A stretch of 64,000 nt of DNA from G965250275 sp965250275 (GCA_965250275.1 OZ252297.1:2108001-2172000); one strand, 5' to 3'; counted from the first letter of the stretch, positions 42,202 to 51,334 are shown. Notes: generated by a model not told the origin, from the letters alone. Numbers and translations are program-made.

Positions 42202-42864
42202 TCAGGTGCGCCCCTTGGACCGGCGCCGCATTGCGACAAACCCCAGTCCCAAAACTGCGGTTCCCAACATCGATATGCTGGCGGGCAGGGGGATAGGCGC
42301 AAGTGCGCTTTGATCGACAACATCGCCATCGATGCTGAACCGAACCCCGGTGCGGCCCCGGTTCTCGTAGTAGTACAAGGTGAAGGATGTGTTGCCGCCA
42401 ACGGTGACATCTTCGTTGGTGCCCCGGAAACCACGCGGGCGGGCGCGTTCGGCGACAACGCGGCTCAGCCCGCTGTCTTCAAAGATCAGGCGAAACCCGT
42501 CATCGGACCCCACAGTCATGCGATAGGTCCCGGCGTCCAGATCCAGAACGCCGGTGAAGCGGAAGACCGAATAGGTCAGGCGGCGGTCGGCGTCGCCGAC
42601 GATTGTGGCGCCGTCTGTATCACCGAGGAAACTTCCCAGAGTCGTTCGCCCCGACCGCACGGTGCGGCGCGCGTTGGGATAGTCCAGAACCGTGGAATGG
42701 AACATCGCTGCCGGAGCATTGGCGGGGTTCTCGGCATAATCGATGGCTTCTTGGATGTTGCGGAACGGTGCGTCCGCATCCCAGAACGTGCCGCTGATGG
42801 TTGCGGCAAAAGAGGCGGTGGCCGTGGCAAGGCCAAGTATCAGGGCGAGGGCAGCGGTTTTCAT
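42202..42864 (-). CDS. VPLPA-CTERM-like sorted surface protein
   Basis: This 220-residue protein has a signal peptide (MKTAALALILGLATATASFAA), a beta-rich domain with a PA14-like look (YRMTVGSDDGFRLIFEDSG, NTSFTLYYYENRGRTGVRF) and a C-terminal sorting signal: PIPLPASISMLG, a hydrophobic helix, and MRRRSKGRT. The last part is the PEP-CTERM/VPLPA-CTERM type recognised by an exosortase, which anchors or releases proteins at the cell surface. Start at 42864. No exosortase gene is in the window. The domain may bind carbohydrate; this is inference. Confidence 0.85.
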   Translation of the reverse strand: MKTAALALILGLATATASFAATISGTFWDADAPFRNIQEAIDYAENPANAPAAMFHSTVLDYPNARRTVRSGRTTLGSFLGDTDGATIVGDADRRLTYSVFRFTGVLDLDAGTYRMTVGSDDGFRLIFEDSGLSRVVAERARPRGFRGTNEDVTVGGNTSFTLYYYENRGRTGVRFSIDGDVVDQSALAPIPLPASISMLGTAVLGLGFVAMRRRSKGRT

Positions 42865-43012
42865 CGGGCTCAGCCTTTGGCAGCAAAAGGAAACACGTTG
42901 CCCCCGCAATGCCGGGGAAATGGGGCCGATTTTCGGCAAATCTGGGTCGAATTGCGGGTTTCGGGCGTGCAAGTTCAAGACGCCCCATTCACCCTGTGCA
43001 GAGTCTCGTAGT

Positions 43013-43816
43013 TCAGCGCAGCGCTGATTTCTCTCCGACCACGACATGCACCGCATCCGGATAAATCATCCGGTTGTCTTTCACATAGGCATTGAGCGCA
43101 TCTGAAACGTGTTCTGAGATTCGGGGTTTCGTGGCCTCGGGCAAGGCGTGAAATGCACTCGCGATGGGCATTGAACCCAGGTGAAGGGGCACAAACTCTT
43201 CCGCGAGCGGCACATCGATCATCAGGTCCTGCCGATGCACCTCGACATTCGAGAATCCGGCGTCCTGAACGCTGGCCCGCAAGGCATCTGCACCGGGCGT
43301 TTCGCGCTGGGACCGTTGTTGTCGCGCGATCTCGGGCGAAATGTGGGTCTCGACCGCCTGGCAGATCGCTTGGGTATAAGGGCTGTGGCCGCACCAGATC
43401 GACAAGGCCATACGGCCGTTCGGCGCCAGCAAACGATGAAGTTCGGCAAGCGCGGCAGGTTTGTCCGGAAAGTAGTGGTACCCGTGCTGCGACAGGATCA
43501 CATCAAAGCTGTTTGGGGCCAGGCCGCTGGCGGCAACATCGCTTTCGATCCAATCGATGTCGATGTCGGGCGCGAGGTCTCTGGCTTTGGCAAGCATCGG
43601 TGCGCTGACATCCAGACCGACGACGCGCCCCTCCGGGCCCACCCGTTCTTTCGCAAGACGCGTCGTCACGCCCGTGCCGCAAGCGACATCGAGCACGGAT
43701 TCGGTAGTGTTGGGATGCACCAGATCGATCAGAGCGTCTGCCCAGCGTCCGAACCACAGCGGCACCATGACGCGCTCGTAAATCTCCGGGGCGTTGCCCT
43801 GCAACTGAAACGTCAT
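43013..43816 (-). CDS. class I SAM-dependent methyltransferase
   Basis: A 267-residue Rossmann methyltransferase of the UbiE/Methyltransf_11 type. Motif I is VLDVACGTGVTTRLA, followed by VVGLDVSAPMLAKAR and the post-II segment FDVILSQHGYHYFPDKPAAL. The substrate-binding lid and C-terminal strands are present. The ATG at 43816 follows GGGAG 8 nt upstream. It lies 87 bp after the VWA gene on the same strand. Acceptor molecule unknown; the sequence gives no strong hint, small molecule is most likely. Confidence 0.87.
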   Translation of the reverse strand: MTFQLQGNAPEIYERVMVPLWFGRWADALIDLVHPNTTESVLDVACGTGVTTRLAKERVGPEGRVVGLDVSAPMLAKARDLAPDIDIDWIESDVAASGLAPNSFDVILSQHGYHYFPDKPAALAELHRLLAPNGRMALSIWCGHSPYTQAICQAVETHISPEIARQQRSQRETPGADALRASVQDAGFSNVEVHRQDLMIDVPLAEEFVPLHLGSMPIASAFHALPEATKPRISEHVSDALNAYVKDNRMIYPDAVHVVVGEKSALR

Positions 43817-43903
43817 GTCGTTGGCTCCCAGATTTCGGTGCCCAGGGTTCTTGCAGATGGGGTTCTAACAAGGCACTGGTCGCAGAGCCTAGGTTGACGT
43901 GCT

Positions 43904-45088
43904 CTAACGGGTCAACTCCCGCATCCCTTTTTCCAGCCCGGCGAGGGTCATTGGGACCATCCGGTCTTCGAAGATTTCCTGAATCATCTGAATGGAATGC
44001 GTGTAAGACCAGTACTTCTCTGGCACCGGGTTGATCCAAAGGTTCGAGGCCCATTGCTCGCGGGCCCGTGCCAGCCAGACCTGACCGGCTTCGGCGTTCC
44101 AGTGTTCGTTGGCGCCGCCGGGATAGGCGATCTCATAGGGGCTCATCGACGCATCCCCGACAAAGATGCATTTGTAATCTGGCCCATAGGTCCGCAGCAC
44201 TTCATGGGTGGGCGTTTGCGCGTCCCAGCGGCGGCGGTTGTCTCGCCAGACCCCTTCATACAGGCAGTTGTGGAAATAGTAGTATTCCAGATGCTTGAAC
44301 TCGGTCCGTGCCGCAGAAAACAGCTCCTCGACCACTTTGATATGAGGGTCCATCGACCCGCCCACATCCAGAAACAACAGCACTTTGACGGCGTTGTGCC
44401 GCTCGGGCCGGGTTTTGACGTCCAGATACCCATGCTCCGCTGTGGCGCGGATCGTGCCGTCCAGATCCAGTTCATCATGCGCGCCCTCACGGGCCCACCG
44501 GCGCAGACGCTTTAGTGCGACCTTGATGTTTCGGGTGCCGAGTTCGACGGTGTCGTCCAGGTTTTTGAACTCGCGCTTGTCCCAGACCTTGGTCGCCCGT
44601 TGGTGGCGGCTTTCTTTCTGGCCAACGCGGACACCTTCGGGATTGTACCCATAGGCCCCGAAAGGGGATGTGCCGCCCGTGCCAATCCATTTGTTGCCGC
44701 CCTGATGCCGGCCTTGCTGTTCTTCCAGCCGCTGCCGCAGGGTTTCCATGAGCTTTTCAAACCCACCCAGAGCCTCGATCTCGGCTTTTTCTTCGTCGGT
44801 CAGGTGTTTCTCGCTCATTTTGCGCAGCCAGTCGGCTGGCACATCAACCGCCTCCAGCACCTGATCGAAACTGATGTTCTCCAGCCCTTTGAAGGTCGCG
44901 GCAAAGGCGCGGTCGAACTTGTCGATGTTGCGTTCGTCTTTCACCATCGCTGTTCGGGCAAGGTAATAGAACGCCTCCACATCATAGGTAGCCAGGCCGC
45001 GCTTCATTCCTTCCAGAAAAGTCAGATATTCCCGCAGACTGACGGGAATCGCGGCTTTGCGAAGATTTTCGAAGAAGGGCAGGAACAC
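43904..45088 (-). CDS. CoxE-like VWA-domain protein
   Basis: A 394-residue protein of the VWA/CoxE family, paired with a MoxR AAA ATPase. The N-terminal half is helical and highly charged (EKHLTDEEKAEIEALGGFE). The VWA domain carries a MIDAS-like motif D-x-G-x-S in LLFLDVGGSMDPHI, then CIFVGDASMSPYEI. GTG at 45088 with AAGGA upstream starts MFLPFFENLRKAAIPVS, typical for the family. These MoxR-VWA pairs chaperone the assembly of metalloenzymes or complexes; the client here is unknown. The MoxR gene lies 92 bp upstream. Confidence 0.9.
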   Translation of the reverse strand: MFLPFFENLRKAAIPVSLREYLTFLEGMKRGLATYDVEAFYYLARTAMVKDERNIDKFDRAFAATFKGLENISFDQVLEAVDVPADWLRKMSEKHLTDEEKAEIEALGGFEKLMETLRQRLEEQQGRHQGGNKWIGTGGTSPFGAYGYNPEGVRVGQKESRHQRATKVWDKREFKNLDDTVELGTRNIKVALKRLRRWAREGAHDELDLDGTIRATAEHGYLDVKTRPERHNAVKVLLFLDVGGSMDPHIKVVEELFSAARTEFKHLEYYYFHNCLYEGVWRDNRRRWDAQTPTHEVLRTYGPDYKCIFVGDASMSPYEIAYPGGANEHWNAEAGQVWLARAREQWASNLWINPVPEKYWSYTHSIQMIQEIFEDRMVPMTLAGLEKGMRELTR

Positions 45089-45180
45089 GGGGGGAGAGTC
45101 CTTTTCTGTGAAAGCCGACCTTTGCAGCCTAACCCAAGGGCCGCAGAGCGACCAGTGGCCCGCAGGGCAGGCTCAGATCG

Positions 45181-46032
45181 TCAGCGCTGTCCGCGTGCCA
45201 TAAAGGCAAGCCGTTCGAAAAGGTGCACGTCCTGCTCGTTCTTGAGCAGGGCACCGTGCAGCTTGGGCAGGGCGTTTGCACCGTCGCGTTTGAGGTCTTC
45301 GGGCGTCAGGTCTTCGGCCAGCAACAGTTTGAGCCAGTCCAGCACTTCGGAGGTCGACGGCTTCTTCTTCAGTCCGGGTTGCTCGCGCAGTTCATAGAAC
45401 TGGGTCAGCGCCGTGGTCAGCAGCCCTTCTTTGATGCCTGGATGATGGACTCCCACGATCTTGCGCATGGTGGTCTCATCCGGGAAGCGGATATAGTGAA
45501 AGAAACAGCGACGCAAAAACGCATCGGGCAGTTCTTTTTCGTTGTTTGAGGTGATGATCACGATGGGGCGCTGACGCGCGCGGATCGTCTCGCCGGTTTC
45601 GTAAACGTAGAACTCCATCTTATCGAGCTCTTGCAGCAGGTCGTTTGGAAACTCGATATCCGCCTTGTCGATTTCGTCGATCAAAAGCACGATCTTCTCG
45701 TCCGCCTCAAAGGCCTCCCAAAGCTTGCCTTTCTTGATGTAGTTCGAGACATCATGCACGCGTTCTTCGCCGAGTTGGCTGTCCCGTAGCCGGCTTACGG
45801 CGTCATACTCGTAGAGGCCTTGTTGCGCGCGCGTTGTGGATTTGATGTTCCACTCGATCATGCGGAGGTTCAGCGCGCCTGCAACCTGTTTGGCCAGTTC
45901 GGTCTTTCCCGTGCCCGGTTCCCCTTTGACCAGCAATGGGCGCTCGAGGGTGACGGCGGCGTTTACAGCCACGGTCAGGTCTTCGGTGGCCACATATTCG
46001 GCCGTTCCTTCGAATTTCATCTGGGCTGTCAT
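45181..46032 (-). CDS. MoxR-family AAA+ ATPase
   Basis: A 283-residue AAA+ ATPase of the MoxR type. Walker A is KGEPGTGKTEL, Walker B LLIDEIDKA, sensor 1 IITSNNEKELPDAF, then arginine-finger region RRCFFHYI. It acts with the downstream VWA protein. Homologues usually start MKFEGTAEYVATEDL; that Met is at 46020. The Met at 46032 (MTAQMKF) is listed because AAGG precedes it, but spacing is poor and 46020 is an equally good alternative. Longer upstream extensions are unrelated in sequence. No other gene of this pair is in the window. Confidence 0.9.
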   Translation of the reverse strand: MTAQMKFEGTAEYVATEDLTVAVNAAVTLERPLLVKGEPGTGKTELAKQVAGALNLRMIEWNIKSTTRAQQGLYEYDAVSRLRDSQLGEERVHDVSNYIKKGKLWEAFEADEKIVLLIDEIDKADIEFPNDLLQELDKMEFYVYETGETIRARQRPIVIITSNNEKELPDAFLRRCFFHYIRFPDETTMRKIVGVHHPGIKEGLLTTALTQFYELREQPGLKKKPSTSEVLDWLKLLLAEDLTPEDLKRDGANALPKLHGALLKNEQDVHLFERLAFMARGQR

Positions 46033-46436
46033 CCTTGCTGGTCGTGGCCGAAACGAGGCGGCAGACGGTCTGCCGCGCCAGCGACCTGCATCGCATGGTG
46101 CGCCCGGGAAATCCAGACCGGGTGCTCCGCGACGTTGCGAAATTCCTGTTTGTGACTGGGGTTGATGTGATTCCCGTGAATTCGGGGCGGTCACTCTTTG
46201 TGTCGCCTCGACATACTTGACGCAAAAACTGTGCTGCAGCGCTGTAAGTCCCGAGAAGCAAACCCAAATCGCATAGGATTTTAAGAGAGGTGAAGGTGCC
46301 GCGAAGTTCACCAACACGCTGTTTGTTTGTGTAGTGACATTCCCCGGACGGTCGGCTAAACGCTGCGGCAGTGGGGAGCCTGATGTCTAAGGAAATGAAT
46401 TTGACAGACGTTCAAGGCCAGACCGAGGGAGCTGAA
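46033..46436. other. intergenic region between moxR-like gene and dksA
   Basis: This region of about 400 bases separates divergent genes and must carry both promoters. No protein-like reading frame stands out except a possible 18-codon N-terminal extension of dksA from 46383 with its own GGGGAG ribosome site. I see no clear terminator, RNA gene or long repeat. Confidence 0.5.
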
Positions 46437-46859
46437 ATGAAGCAGGAAGTTTTTCTGCCGGATGACTACCGACCGGCTGAAGATGAGCCCTTTATGAACG
46501 ATCGGCAGCTAGAGTATTTTCGTCGCAAGCTGCAAAACTGGAAATCTGAACTGCTGGCGGGCAGCCGCGACACCATCGAAGGGTTGCAGGACGGCACGCG
46601 CAACATTCCCGATGTTGCGGACCGCGCCAGCGAGGAAACAGACCGCGCGCTGGAACTGCGGACACGCGATCGCCAGCGCAAGCTGGTTTCGAAAATTGAC
46701 GCTGCGCTGCGCCGGATCGACGAAGGCGAATATGGCTACTGTGATGTCACAGGTGAGCCGATCTCGCTCAAAAGACTGGATGCCCGTCCGATTGCCACGA
46801 TGAGCCTTGAGGCGCAGGAACGGCATGAACGGCGCGAGAAAGTTCACCGCGACGAATAA
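46437..46859 (+). CDS. dksA: DksA/TraR-family RNA polymerase-binding factor
   Basis: A 140-residue DksA homologue that binds the RNA polymerase secondary channel and cooperates with ppGpp. The coiled coil begins RQLEYFRRKLQNWKSEL, with a DVADRASEETDRALELR segment that carries the tip acids. The zinc-finger cysteines are mostly replaced: C102, T105, S123 and A126 stand where four Cys occur in E. coli, as in the single-cysteine DksA of Rhodobacter. The start at 46437 has GAGGGAG upstream and matches family starts; an in-frame ATG at 46383 with its own GGGGAG could add 18 residues. A strong terminator follows. Confidence 0.92.
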   Translation: MKQEVFLPDDYRPAEDEPFMNDRQLEYFRRKLQNWKSELLAGSRDTIEGLQDGTRNIPDVADRASEETDRALELRTRDRQRKLVSKIDAALRRIDEGEYGYCDVTGEPISLKRLDARPIATMSLEAQERHERREKVHRDE

Positions 46860-46885
46860 GCGCGCAAACCTGCGACAAGATTGCA

Positions 46886-46916
46886 AAACGCCGGGGCCTG
46901 TGGCCTCGGCGTTTTT
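46886..46916 (+). terminator. intrinsic terminator after dksA
   Basis: AAACGCCG (46886-46893) pairs with CGGCGTTT (46907-46914); inner GGCC pairs with GGCC around a TGT loop, with one G-T pair. TT continues after the stem, giving a run of five T at 46912-46916. It ends the dksA transcript about 17 bp before the monooxygenase start. Confidence 0.88.
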
Positions 46917-46932
46917 GCGTTAATGGAGTGAC

Positions 46933-48081
46933 ATGGGACTGGACCAGACACATGCCGTGGTGATTGGCGCGGGCATCGGTGGCCTCGCCGTGGCGTTGGC
47001 CCTCCGGCGGTTTGGCGCCAAGGTGACGGTTCTCGAACAGGCCGAGGCAATAACGGAAGTAGGCGCCGGCCTTCAGATCAGTCCAAACGGGGCTGTTGTG
47101 CTGGACGCGCTGGGGTTGGCAGACGGCTTTCGCGCCGCTTCCGTCGCGGTGCGGGCCGTCGTGTTGCGAGACTACCGCGCCAATGGCGAAGTGTTGCGGC
47201 TCGATCTGGCAAAGCACGACCCTGACCGGCGCTATGCTTTTGTGCATCGCGCGGATCTGATTGATCTTCTGGCGACCGCGGTCCGGGACGCCGGGGTCGA
47301 GGTGCGGCTTCTGCAACAGGTCTCTCGCGTCTATCCGGGGCAGCCCCCCCGCGTTGAAATGCAAAACGGTGCTGTGGTGTCCGGGGACCTCGTCATCGGT
47401 GCGGATGGCCTGCATTCCCGGGCGCGCGTTGCGCTGAACGGCGATGACACTCCTTTCTTCACCGGACAAGTTGCCTGGCGCGCTCTTGCGCCCGGGTCCG
47501 CCTCGCCCGAGGCCCAACTCTTTATGGGGCCGGGCCGGCATGTGGTGACCTATCCGCTGCGCAATGGCGCGCTGCGCAATGTTGTCGCGGTTCAGGAGCG
47601 CAAGATCTGGGCAGAGGAAGGATGGGATCATTCGGACGATCCGAACAACCTGCGTCGGGCCTTCGCCGACTTCGGTCCGGACGTGCAGGCGCTGCTCTCA
47701 GACGTCAGAGACGTACGCCTGTGGGGATTGTTCCGCCACTCGGTCGCGGAGGTTTGGGCCAAGGGTGGCGTTGCCTTGGTCGGAGATGCGGCGCATCCGA
47801 CGCTGCCGTTTCTGGCCCAGGGCGCGAATCTTGCGCTCGAAGATGCATGGTGTCTTGCGAAATGTGTTTCTGAGGGAAAGCTCTCTGCCTATCAGGGTCT
47901 GAGACAGGCGCGCGCGCAAAAGGTTGTTGCTGCGGCAAACGGAAACGCGTGGAAGTACCATCTCAGTTTTCCGCCCATCCGCGCGGCAAGCCATCTGGCA
48001 CTTCGGATGGCAGGTCGCTTCGCGCCTGGGGCGATGGTGCGCAGTTTCGACTGGCTCTACGGCTATGACGTCACGGTCTAG
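46933..48081 (+). CDS. FAD-dependent monooxygenase (salicylate/3-hydroxybenzoate hydroxylase type)
   Basis: This 382-residue flavoprotein belongs to the group A aromatic hydroxylases. The dinucleotide motif GAGIGGLAVALALRRFG is at the start and the GD motif LVGDAAHPTLPFLAQGAN is at about 280. Intermediate motif VIGADGLHSRAR fits the family. It would use NADH and oxygen to hydroxylate an aromatic acid; the exact substrate is not known. The ATG at 46933 lies just after the dksA terminator with TAATGGAG upstream. The stop overlaps the convergent DUF985 cupin by 4 bp. Confidence 0.9.
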   Translation: MGLDQTHAVVIGAGIGGLAVALALRRFGAKVTVLEQAEAITEVGAGLQISPNGAVVLDALGLADGFRAASVAVRAVVLRDYRANGEVLRLDLAKHDPDRRYAFVHRADLIDLLATAVRDAGVEVRLLQQVSRVYPGQPPRVEMQNGAVVSGDLVIGADGLHSRARVALNGDDTPFFTGQVAWRALAPGSASPEAQLFMGPGRHVVTYPLRNGALRNVVAVQERKIWAEEGWDHSDDPNNLRRAFADFGPDVQALLSDVRDVRLWGLFRHSVAEVWAKGGVALVGDAAHPTLPFLAQGANLALEDAWCLAKCVSEGKLSAYQGLRQARAQKVVAAANGNAWKYHLSFPPIRAASHLALRMAGRFAPGAMVRSFDWLYGYDVTV

Positions 48082-48497
48082 GCCGTTGGAATATCAAAGC
48101 CTTCTGGTGCCAGCGTGAAGCCTTCGAACTGAAATCCCGGCGAGACCGTGCAGCTGACGAGCGTCCAGTCTCCTGTACTGCGCGCGGCTTGCCAATGATC
48201 CTGTGGAACAATGATTTGCGGCGTTCCTTGATCCAGATTCGGGGTCAGCAAGTGCTCTGTCGCCGGTCCGGACTCATCTGCGCTCAGGGACAGGATTAAA
48301 GGTGCACCGGCGTGGTACAGCCAAATCTCTGTGGCATCGACACGGTGCCAGTGACTGCGCTCGCCAGCCCTCAGCAGGAAGTAGATGCACGTGCCGGAAG
48401 GGCGGCCCGGGTTGTCCGCAACCCAGGTTTGACGATAGTGACCCCCTTCGGGATGCGGCGTCAGGTCAAGCCGCGCAATGATTTCATCCGGAGACAT
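48078..48497 (-). CDS. DUF985 cupin-domain protein
   Basis: A 139-residue cupin of the DUF985 family: it begins MSPDEIIARLDLTPHPEGG, has the motif HWHRVDATEIWLYHAG with metal-binding histidine-like residues, and ends with VSPGFQFEGFTLAPEGF. The role is unknown; cupins of this family are single-domain proteins of about this length. Its stop overlaps the convergent flavin monooxygenase by 4 bp. eno lies 77 bp downstream on the same strand. Confidence 0.86.
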   Translation of the reverse strand: MSPDEIIARLDLTPHPEGGHYRQTWVADNPGRPSGTCIYFLLRAGERSHWHRVDATEIWLYHAGAPLILSLSADESGPATEHLLTPNLDQGTPQIIVPQDHWQAARSTGDWTLVSCTVSPGFQFEGFTLAPEGFDIPTA

Positions 48498-48574
48498 GGC
48501 GGGATGCTACGTCGTATTGAAGCCGACACCAAGAGGACATCAAGACATCCCTGGGGTTCGGCTTCGAAGCCGGT

Positions 48575-49849
48575 TCATTTGAGGATGGTCGCGCCCGCAT
48601 ACTCGGCGCTTTCGCCCAGCATCTCCTCAATCCGGATCAGCTGATTGTACTTGGCCAGCCGGTCAGACCGGGCCAGAGAACCGGTTTTGATCTGACCGCA
48701 ATTGGTCGCCACGGCGAGGTCCGCGATCGTCGCATCTTCGGTTTCGCCCGAGCGGTGGCTCATGACATTGGTGTATCCAGCGCGATGGGCCATATCGACG
48801 GCTTTAAGGGTTTCCGTTAAGGTACCGATCTGGTTGACTTTTACCAGCATAGAGTTGGCGCACCCCCGTCCAATCCCATCAGCCAGACGCGCCGGATTGG
48901 TGACAAAAAGATCATCGCCCACCAATTGCACCTTGTCTCCCAAGGCTTCGGTGAGCGCCTTCCAGCCCTCCCAATCGTCTTCAGACATACCGTCCTCTAT
49001 GGAGATGATTGGGTAGTCGGCGCAGAGCGCGGCAAGATAGGCCGCATTCTCTTCGGAGCTGAGTGTTTTGTCTTCTCCAGAAAGCACATACGCGCCATCC
49101 TTGAAGTACTCCGTTGCGGCGCAGTCGAGCGCGAGATGGATGTCTTTGCCCGGCGCGTATCCCGCCTTTTCAATGGAGCTCAGAATGAAATCGAGCGCTT
49201 CGCGGGTGGACGCGATGTTGGGGGCGAAACCTCCCTCATCCCCGATTCCGGTCGACAGCCCCGCGCCGGTCAGCTCTTTTTTCAGCGTATGGAACACCTC
49301 TGAACCCATGCGCACCGCATCCCGAAGGGTCGGTGCGGACACCGGCATGATCATGAACTCCTGAATATCGATCGGGTTGTCGGCGTGCTCGCCCCCGTTG
49401 ATGATGTTCATCATGGGAACGGGCAGAATCCGCGCGGAGGTCCCGCCTACATAACGAAAGAGGGGCTGGGTGGTGTAGTCCGCAGCGGCCTTGGCCACGG
49501 CCAGCGATACCCCGAGGATGGCGTTTGCGCCGAGGCGTGATTTATTTTCGGTCCCGTCGAGCTCAATCATGGCTTCGTCGATGGCGACCTGCTCCGTTGA
49601 GTCGGACCCGACGAGCGCGTCAGCGATTTCGCCGTTCACAGCGGCCACCGCATTGAGCACGCCTTTGCCGAGATACCGCGCAGCATCGCCGTCGCGCCGT
49701 TCCACGGCTTCGTAGGCGCCGGTTGATGCCCCCGAGGGGACTGCCGCCCGACCCATGGTGCCATCTTCAAGGATGACGTCGACTTCGACGGTTGGATTGC
49801 CGCGGCTGTCGAGAATTTCCCGGGCGTGAATGTCGATGATGAAGCTCAT
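48575..49849 (-). CDS. eno: enolase
   Basis: The 424-residue glycolytic enzyme interconverts 2-phosphoglycerate and phosphoenolpyruvate. Landmarks are the N-terminal AREILDSRGNPTVEVDV, VPSGASTGAYEAVE, the Mg ligands in the barrel (DCAATEYF, SIEDGMSEDDWEG, LVGDDLFVTN), the lysine in MLVKVNQIGTLTE and VMSHRSGETED. Length fits. It is preceded 33 bp upstream by a DMT exporter gene on the same strand. No terminator with a clear T-run follows the stop. Confidence 0.97.
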   Translation of the reverse strand: MSFIIDIHAREILDSRGNPTVEVDVILEDGTMGRAAVPSGASTGAYEAVERRDGDAARYLGKGVLNAVAAVNGEIADALVGSDSTEQVAIDEAMIELDGTENKSRLGANAILGVSLAVAKAAADYTTQPLFRYVGGTSARILPVPMMNIINGGEHADNPIDIQEFMIMPVSAPTLRDAVRMGSEVFHTLKKELTGAGLSTGIGDEGGFAPNIASTREALDFILSSIEKAGYAPGKDIHLALDCAATEYFKDGAYVLSGEDKTLSSEENAAYLAALCADYPIISIEDGMSEDDWEGWKALTEALGDKVQLVGDDLFVTNPARLADGIGRGCANSMLVKVNQIGTLTETLKAVDMAHRAGYTNVMSHRSGETEDATIADLAVATNCGQIKTGSLARSDRLAKYNQLIRIEEMLGESAEYAGATILK

Positions 49850-49882
49850 GGCGCAGATCCTCTGGGTCAGACGTTGGGGGCG

Positions 49883-50785
49883 TCATAACGGGGGGCGGAG
49901 GTCAGGGAAAGGGGGGTCGACGATGACCTGCCGCTTTCGTTCCCGCCACAGGGTGTAAAGGCCGGATGCTATGATGATGGCCGCGCCCAACAGCATCAAT
50001 GCGTCCGGGTGCTCGTCAAAGACAAGATACCCCACCACAAGCGCAAACAGCATGCGACTGTACCGAAACGGCGTGACAAACGAGACTTCGCCAATCCGGT
50101 TCGCACCGACGATGGCGTAATAGGCAAAGACCCCAAGGATGACTGCTGCAGCGATCAGGCCCCATTGCTGTGGTCCGGGGTTCACATAGCTTTGTGCGCT
50201 GAACTGTGACAGGATCAGCGAGGCCGGGACCAGAGTCAGGAACGCCAGGAAACTCAGTTGAAACGACGAGGTGTCATGCGGGATGCGCCGGGTTGCCAGG
50301 TCGCGCAGTGCCAATCCCAGAACACCCAGAATGGCAAACAAGGACTGGATGTCAAATCCGCTGAGGCCCGGACGGATCACCAGTAGCACGCCCACAAAGC
50401 CCGCCACGATGGCGCTCCACCGTCGCCAGCCGACGGGTTCGCGCAAAAACAGCGCCGCACCAAGGGTTACAACAAGGGGAGTCGCCTGAAGAATGGCAGA
50501 GGCCGTGGAAATCGGTATCAGGGTCAGGGCGGTGACAAATCCAAGGGTTCCGACCAATTCGCCCAGATTCCGCATAAAGACAGGCCAGGACAGATAGGCT
50601 CTGCTGAAGAGCGGCTGACGGCGAAACAACGTCAGACCCGCGAAGACCGTGCCTCCGCCGACACCCAGTGTCAGCACGATCTGCCAGGTGGGCAGCGATC
50701 CGGCGAGGAGTTTGATGAACATGTCCTCGGCGGCAAAGCCAAGCATCGCCAGCGTCATCAGTGCCGCGCCGCGCAGATTGTCCAT
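49883..50785 (-). CDS. DMT (EamA-type) transporter
   Basis: A 300-residue membrane transporter of the drug/metabolite superfamily with ten predicted helices in two EamA repeats (ALMTLAMLGFAAEDMFIKLL in the first repeat, LFAILGVLGLALRDLATRRI in the second). The cytoplasmic C-terminal tail is basic. The Met at 50785 is chosen; the upstream Met adds residues not like the family. It lies between the cold-shock gene terminator and eno and may share the eno transcript. Substrate cannot be inferred. Confidence 0.87.
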   Translation of the reverse strand: MDNLRGAALMTLAMLGFAAEDMFIKLLAGSLPTWQIVLTLGVGGGTVFAGLTLFRRQPLFSRAYLSWPVFMRNLGELVGTLGFVTALTLIPISTASAILQATPLVVTLGAALFLREPVGWRRWSAIVAGFVGVLLVIRPGLSGFDIQSLFAILGVLGLALRDLATRRIPHDTSSFQLSFLAFLTLVPASLILSQFSAQSYVNPGPQQWGLIAAAVILGVFAYYAIVGANRIGEVSFVTPFRYSRMLFALVVGYLVFDEHPDALMLLGAAIIIASGLYTLWRERKRQVIVDPPFPDLRPPL

Positions 50786-50877
50786 GCCCGTGCCTCGTTG
50801 CTTCGGAGTCCCGACGCCCATGGCGGGAATGTTCAGGGGTTACAAGGGTCAGCGGGCCCCAAAATCTGCACCGCCAC

Positions 50878-50902
50878 AAAAAAGACGGCCCGCAATGGGC
50901 CG
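50878..50902 (-). terminator. intrinsic terminator after cold-shock gene
   Basis: On the minus strand CGGCCC (50902-50897) pairs with GGGCCG (50891-50886), 5-nt loop, then TCTTTTTT (50885-50878). It ends the csp transcript about 30 bp after the stop. Confidence 0.85.
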
Positions 50903-50932
50903 CCGCATATAGTTCAGAGCTTTGAGGCTCGA

Positions 50933-51139
50933 TCAGGCGAGCGCAAGGTTGGCGGCGCTTTCGCGGCCATCCCGCCCGGCTTCGAGCTCATATGTCACCT
51001 TCTGGTTGTCGGCGAGCCCCGTCAGGCCGGAGCGTTCCACCGCAGAGATGTGCACAAACACATCTTTGCCGCCCGCTTCGGGCGCAATAAAGCCGTATCC
51101 TTTGTCGGTGTTGAACCATTTCACGGTGCCGCTGGGCAT
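50933..51139 (-). CDS. cold-shock protein
   Basis: A 68-residue CspA-type RNA chaperone with the OB-fold motifs RNP1 (KGYGFI) and RNP2 (VFVHIS): SGTVKWFNTDKGYGFIAPEA and KDVFVHISAVERSG. The start MPSGTVKWF at 51139 follows AGGAGA. Family length is 65-75 residues. A terminator follows directly, so it is a single-gene transcript. The long 5' leader (about 195 bp to the Fur gene) may carry the usual cold-responsive mRNA structure but none is proven here. Confidence 0.94.
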   Translation of the reverse strand: MPSGTVKWFNTDKGYGFIAPEAGGKDVFVHISAVERSGLTGLADNQKVTYELEAGRDGRESAANLALA

Positions 51140-51334
51140 TGTCCGTGTCTCCTGTCTTGAGTTGCTGCCCACACCATGCGGCAGCCCGGCGCGTTAGTTC
51201 CACATCGAGGCTGTTGCGGCCGGGGCCAGTAACCAAAGATCGATTGTCGTAACGTTGCGGGGTCCATTTGGGTGGCAACACACGGAAAAGTAAAGCGAAA
51301 GATTGATGACTTCACGCTGTGCGTGCGTTGCCGC

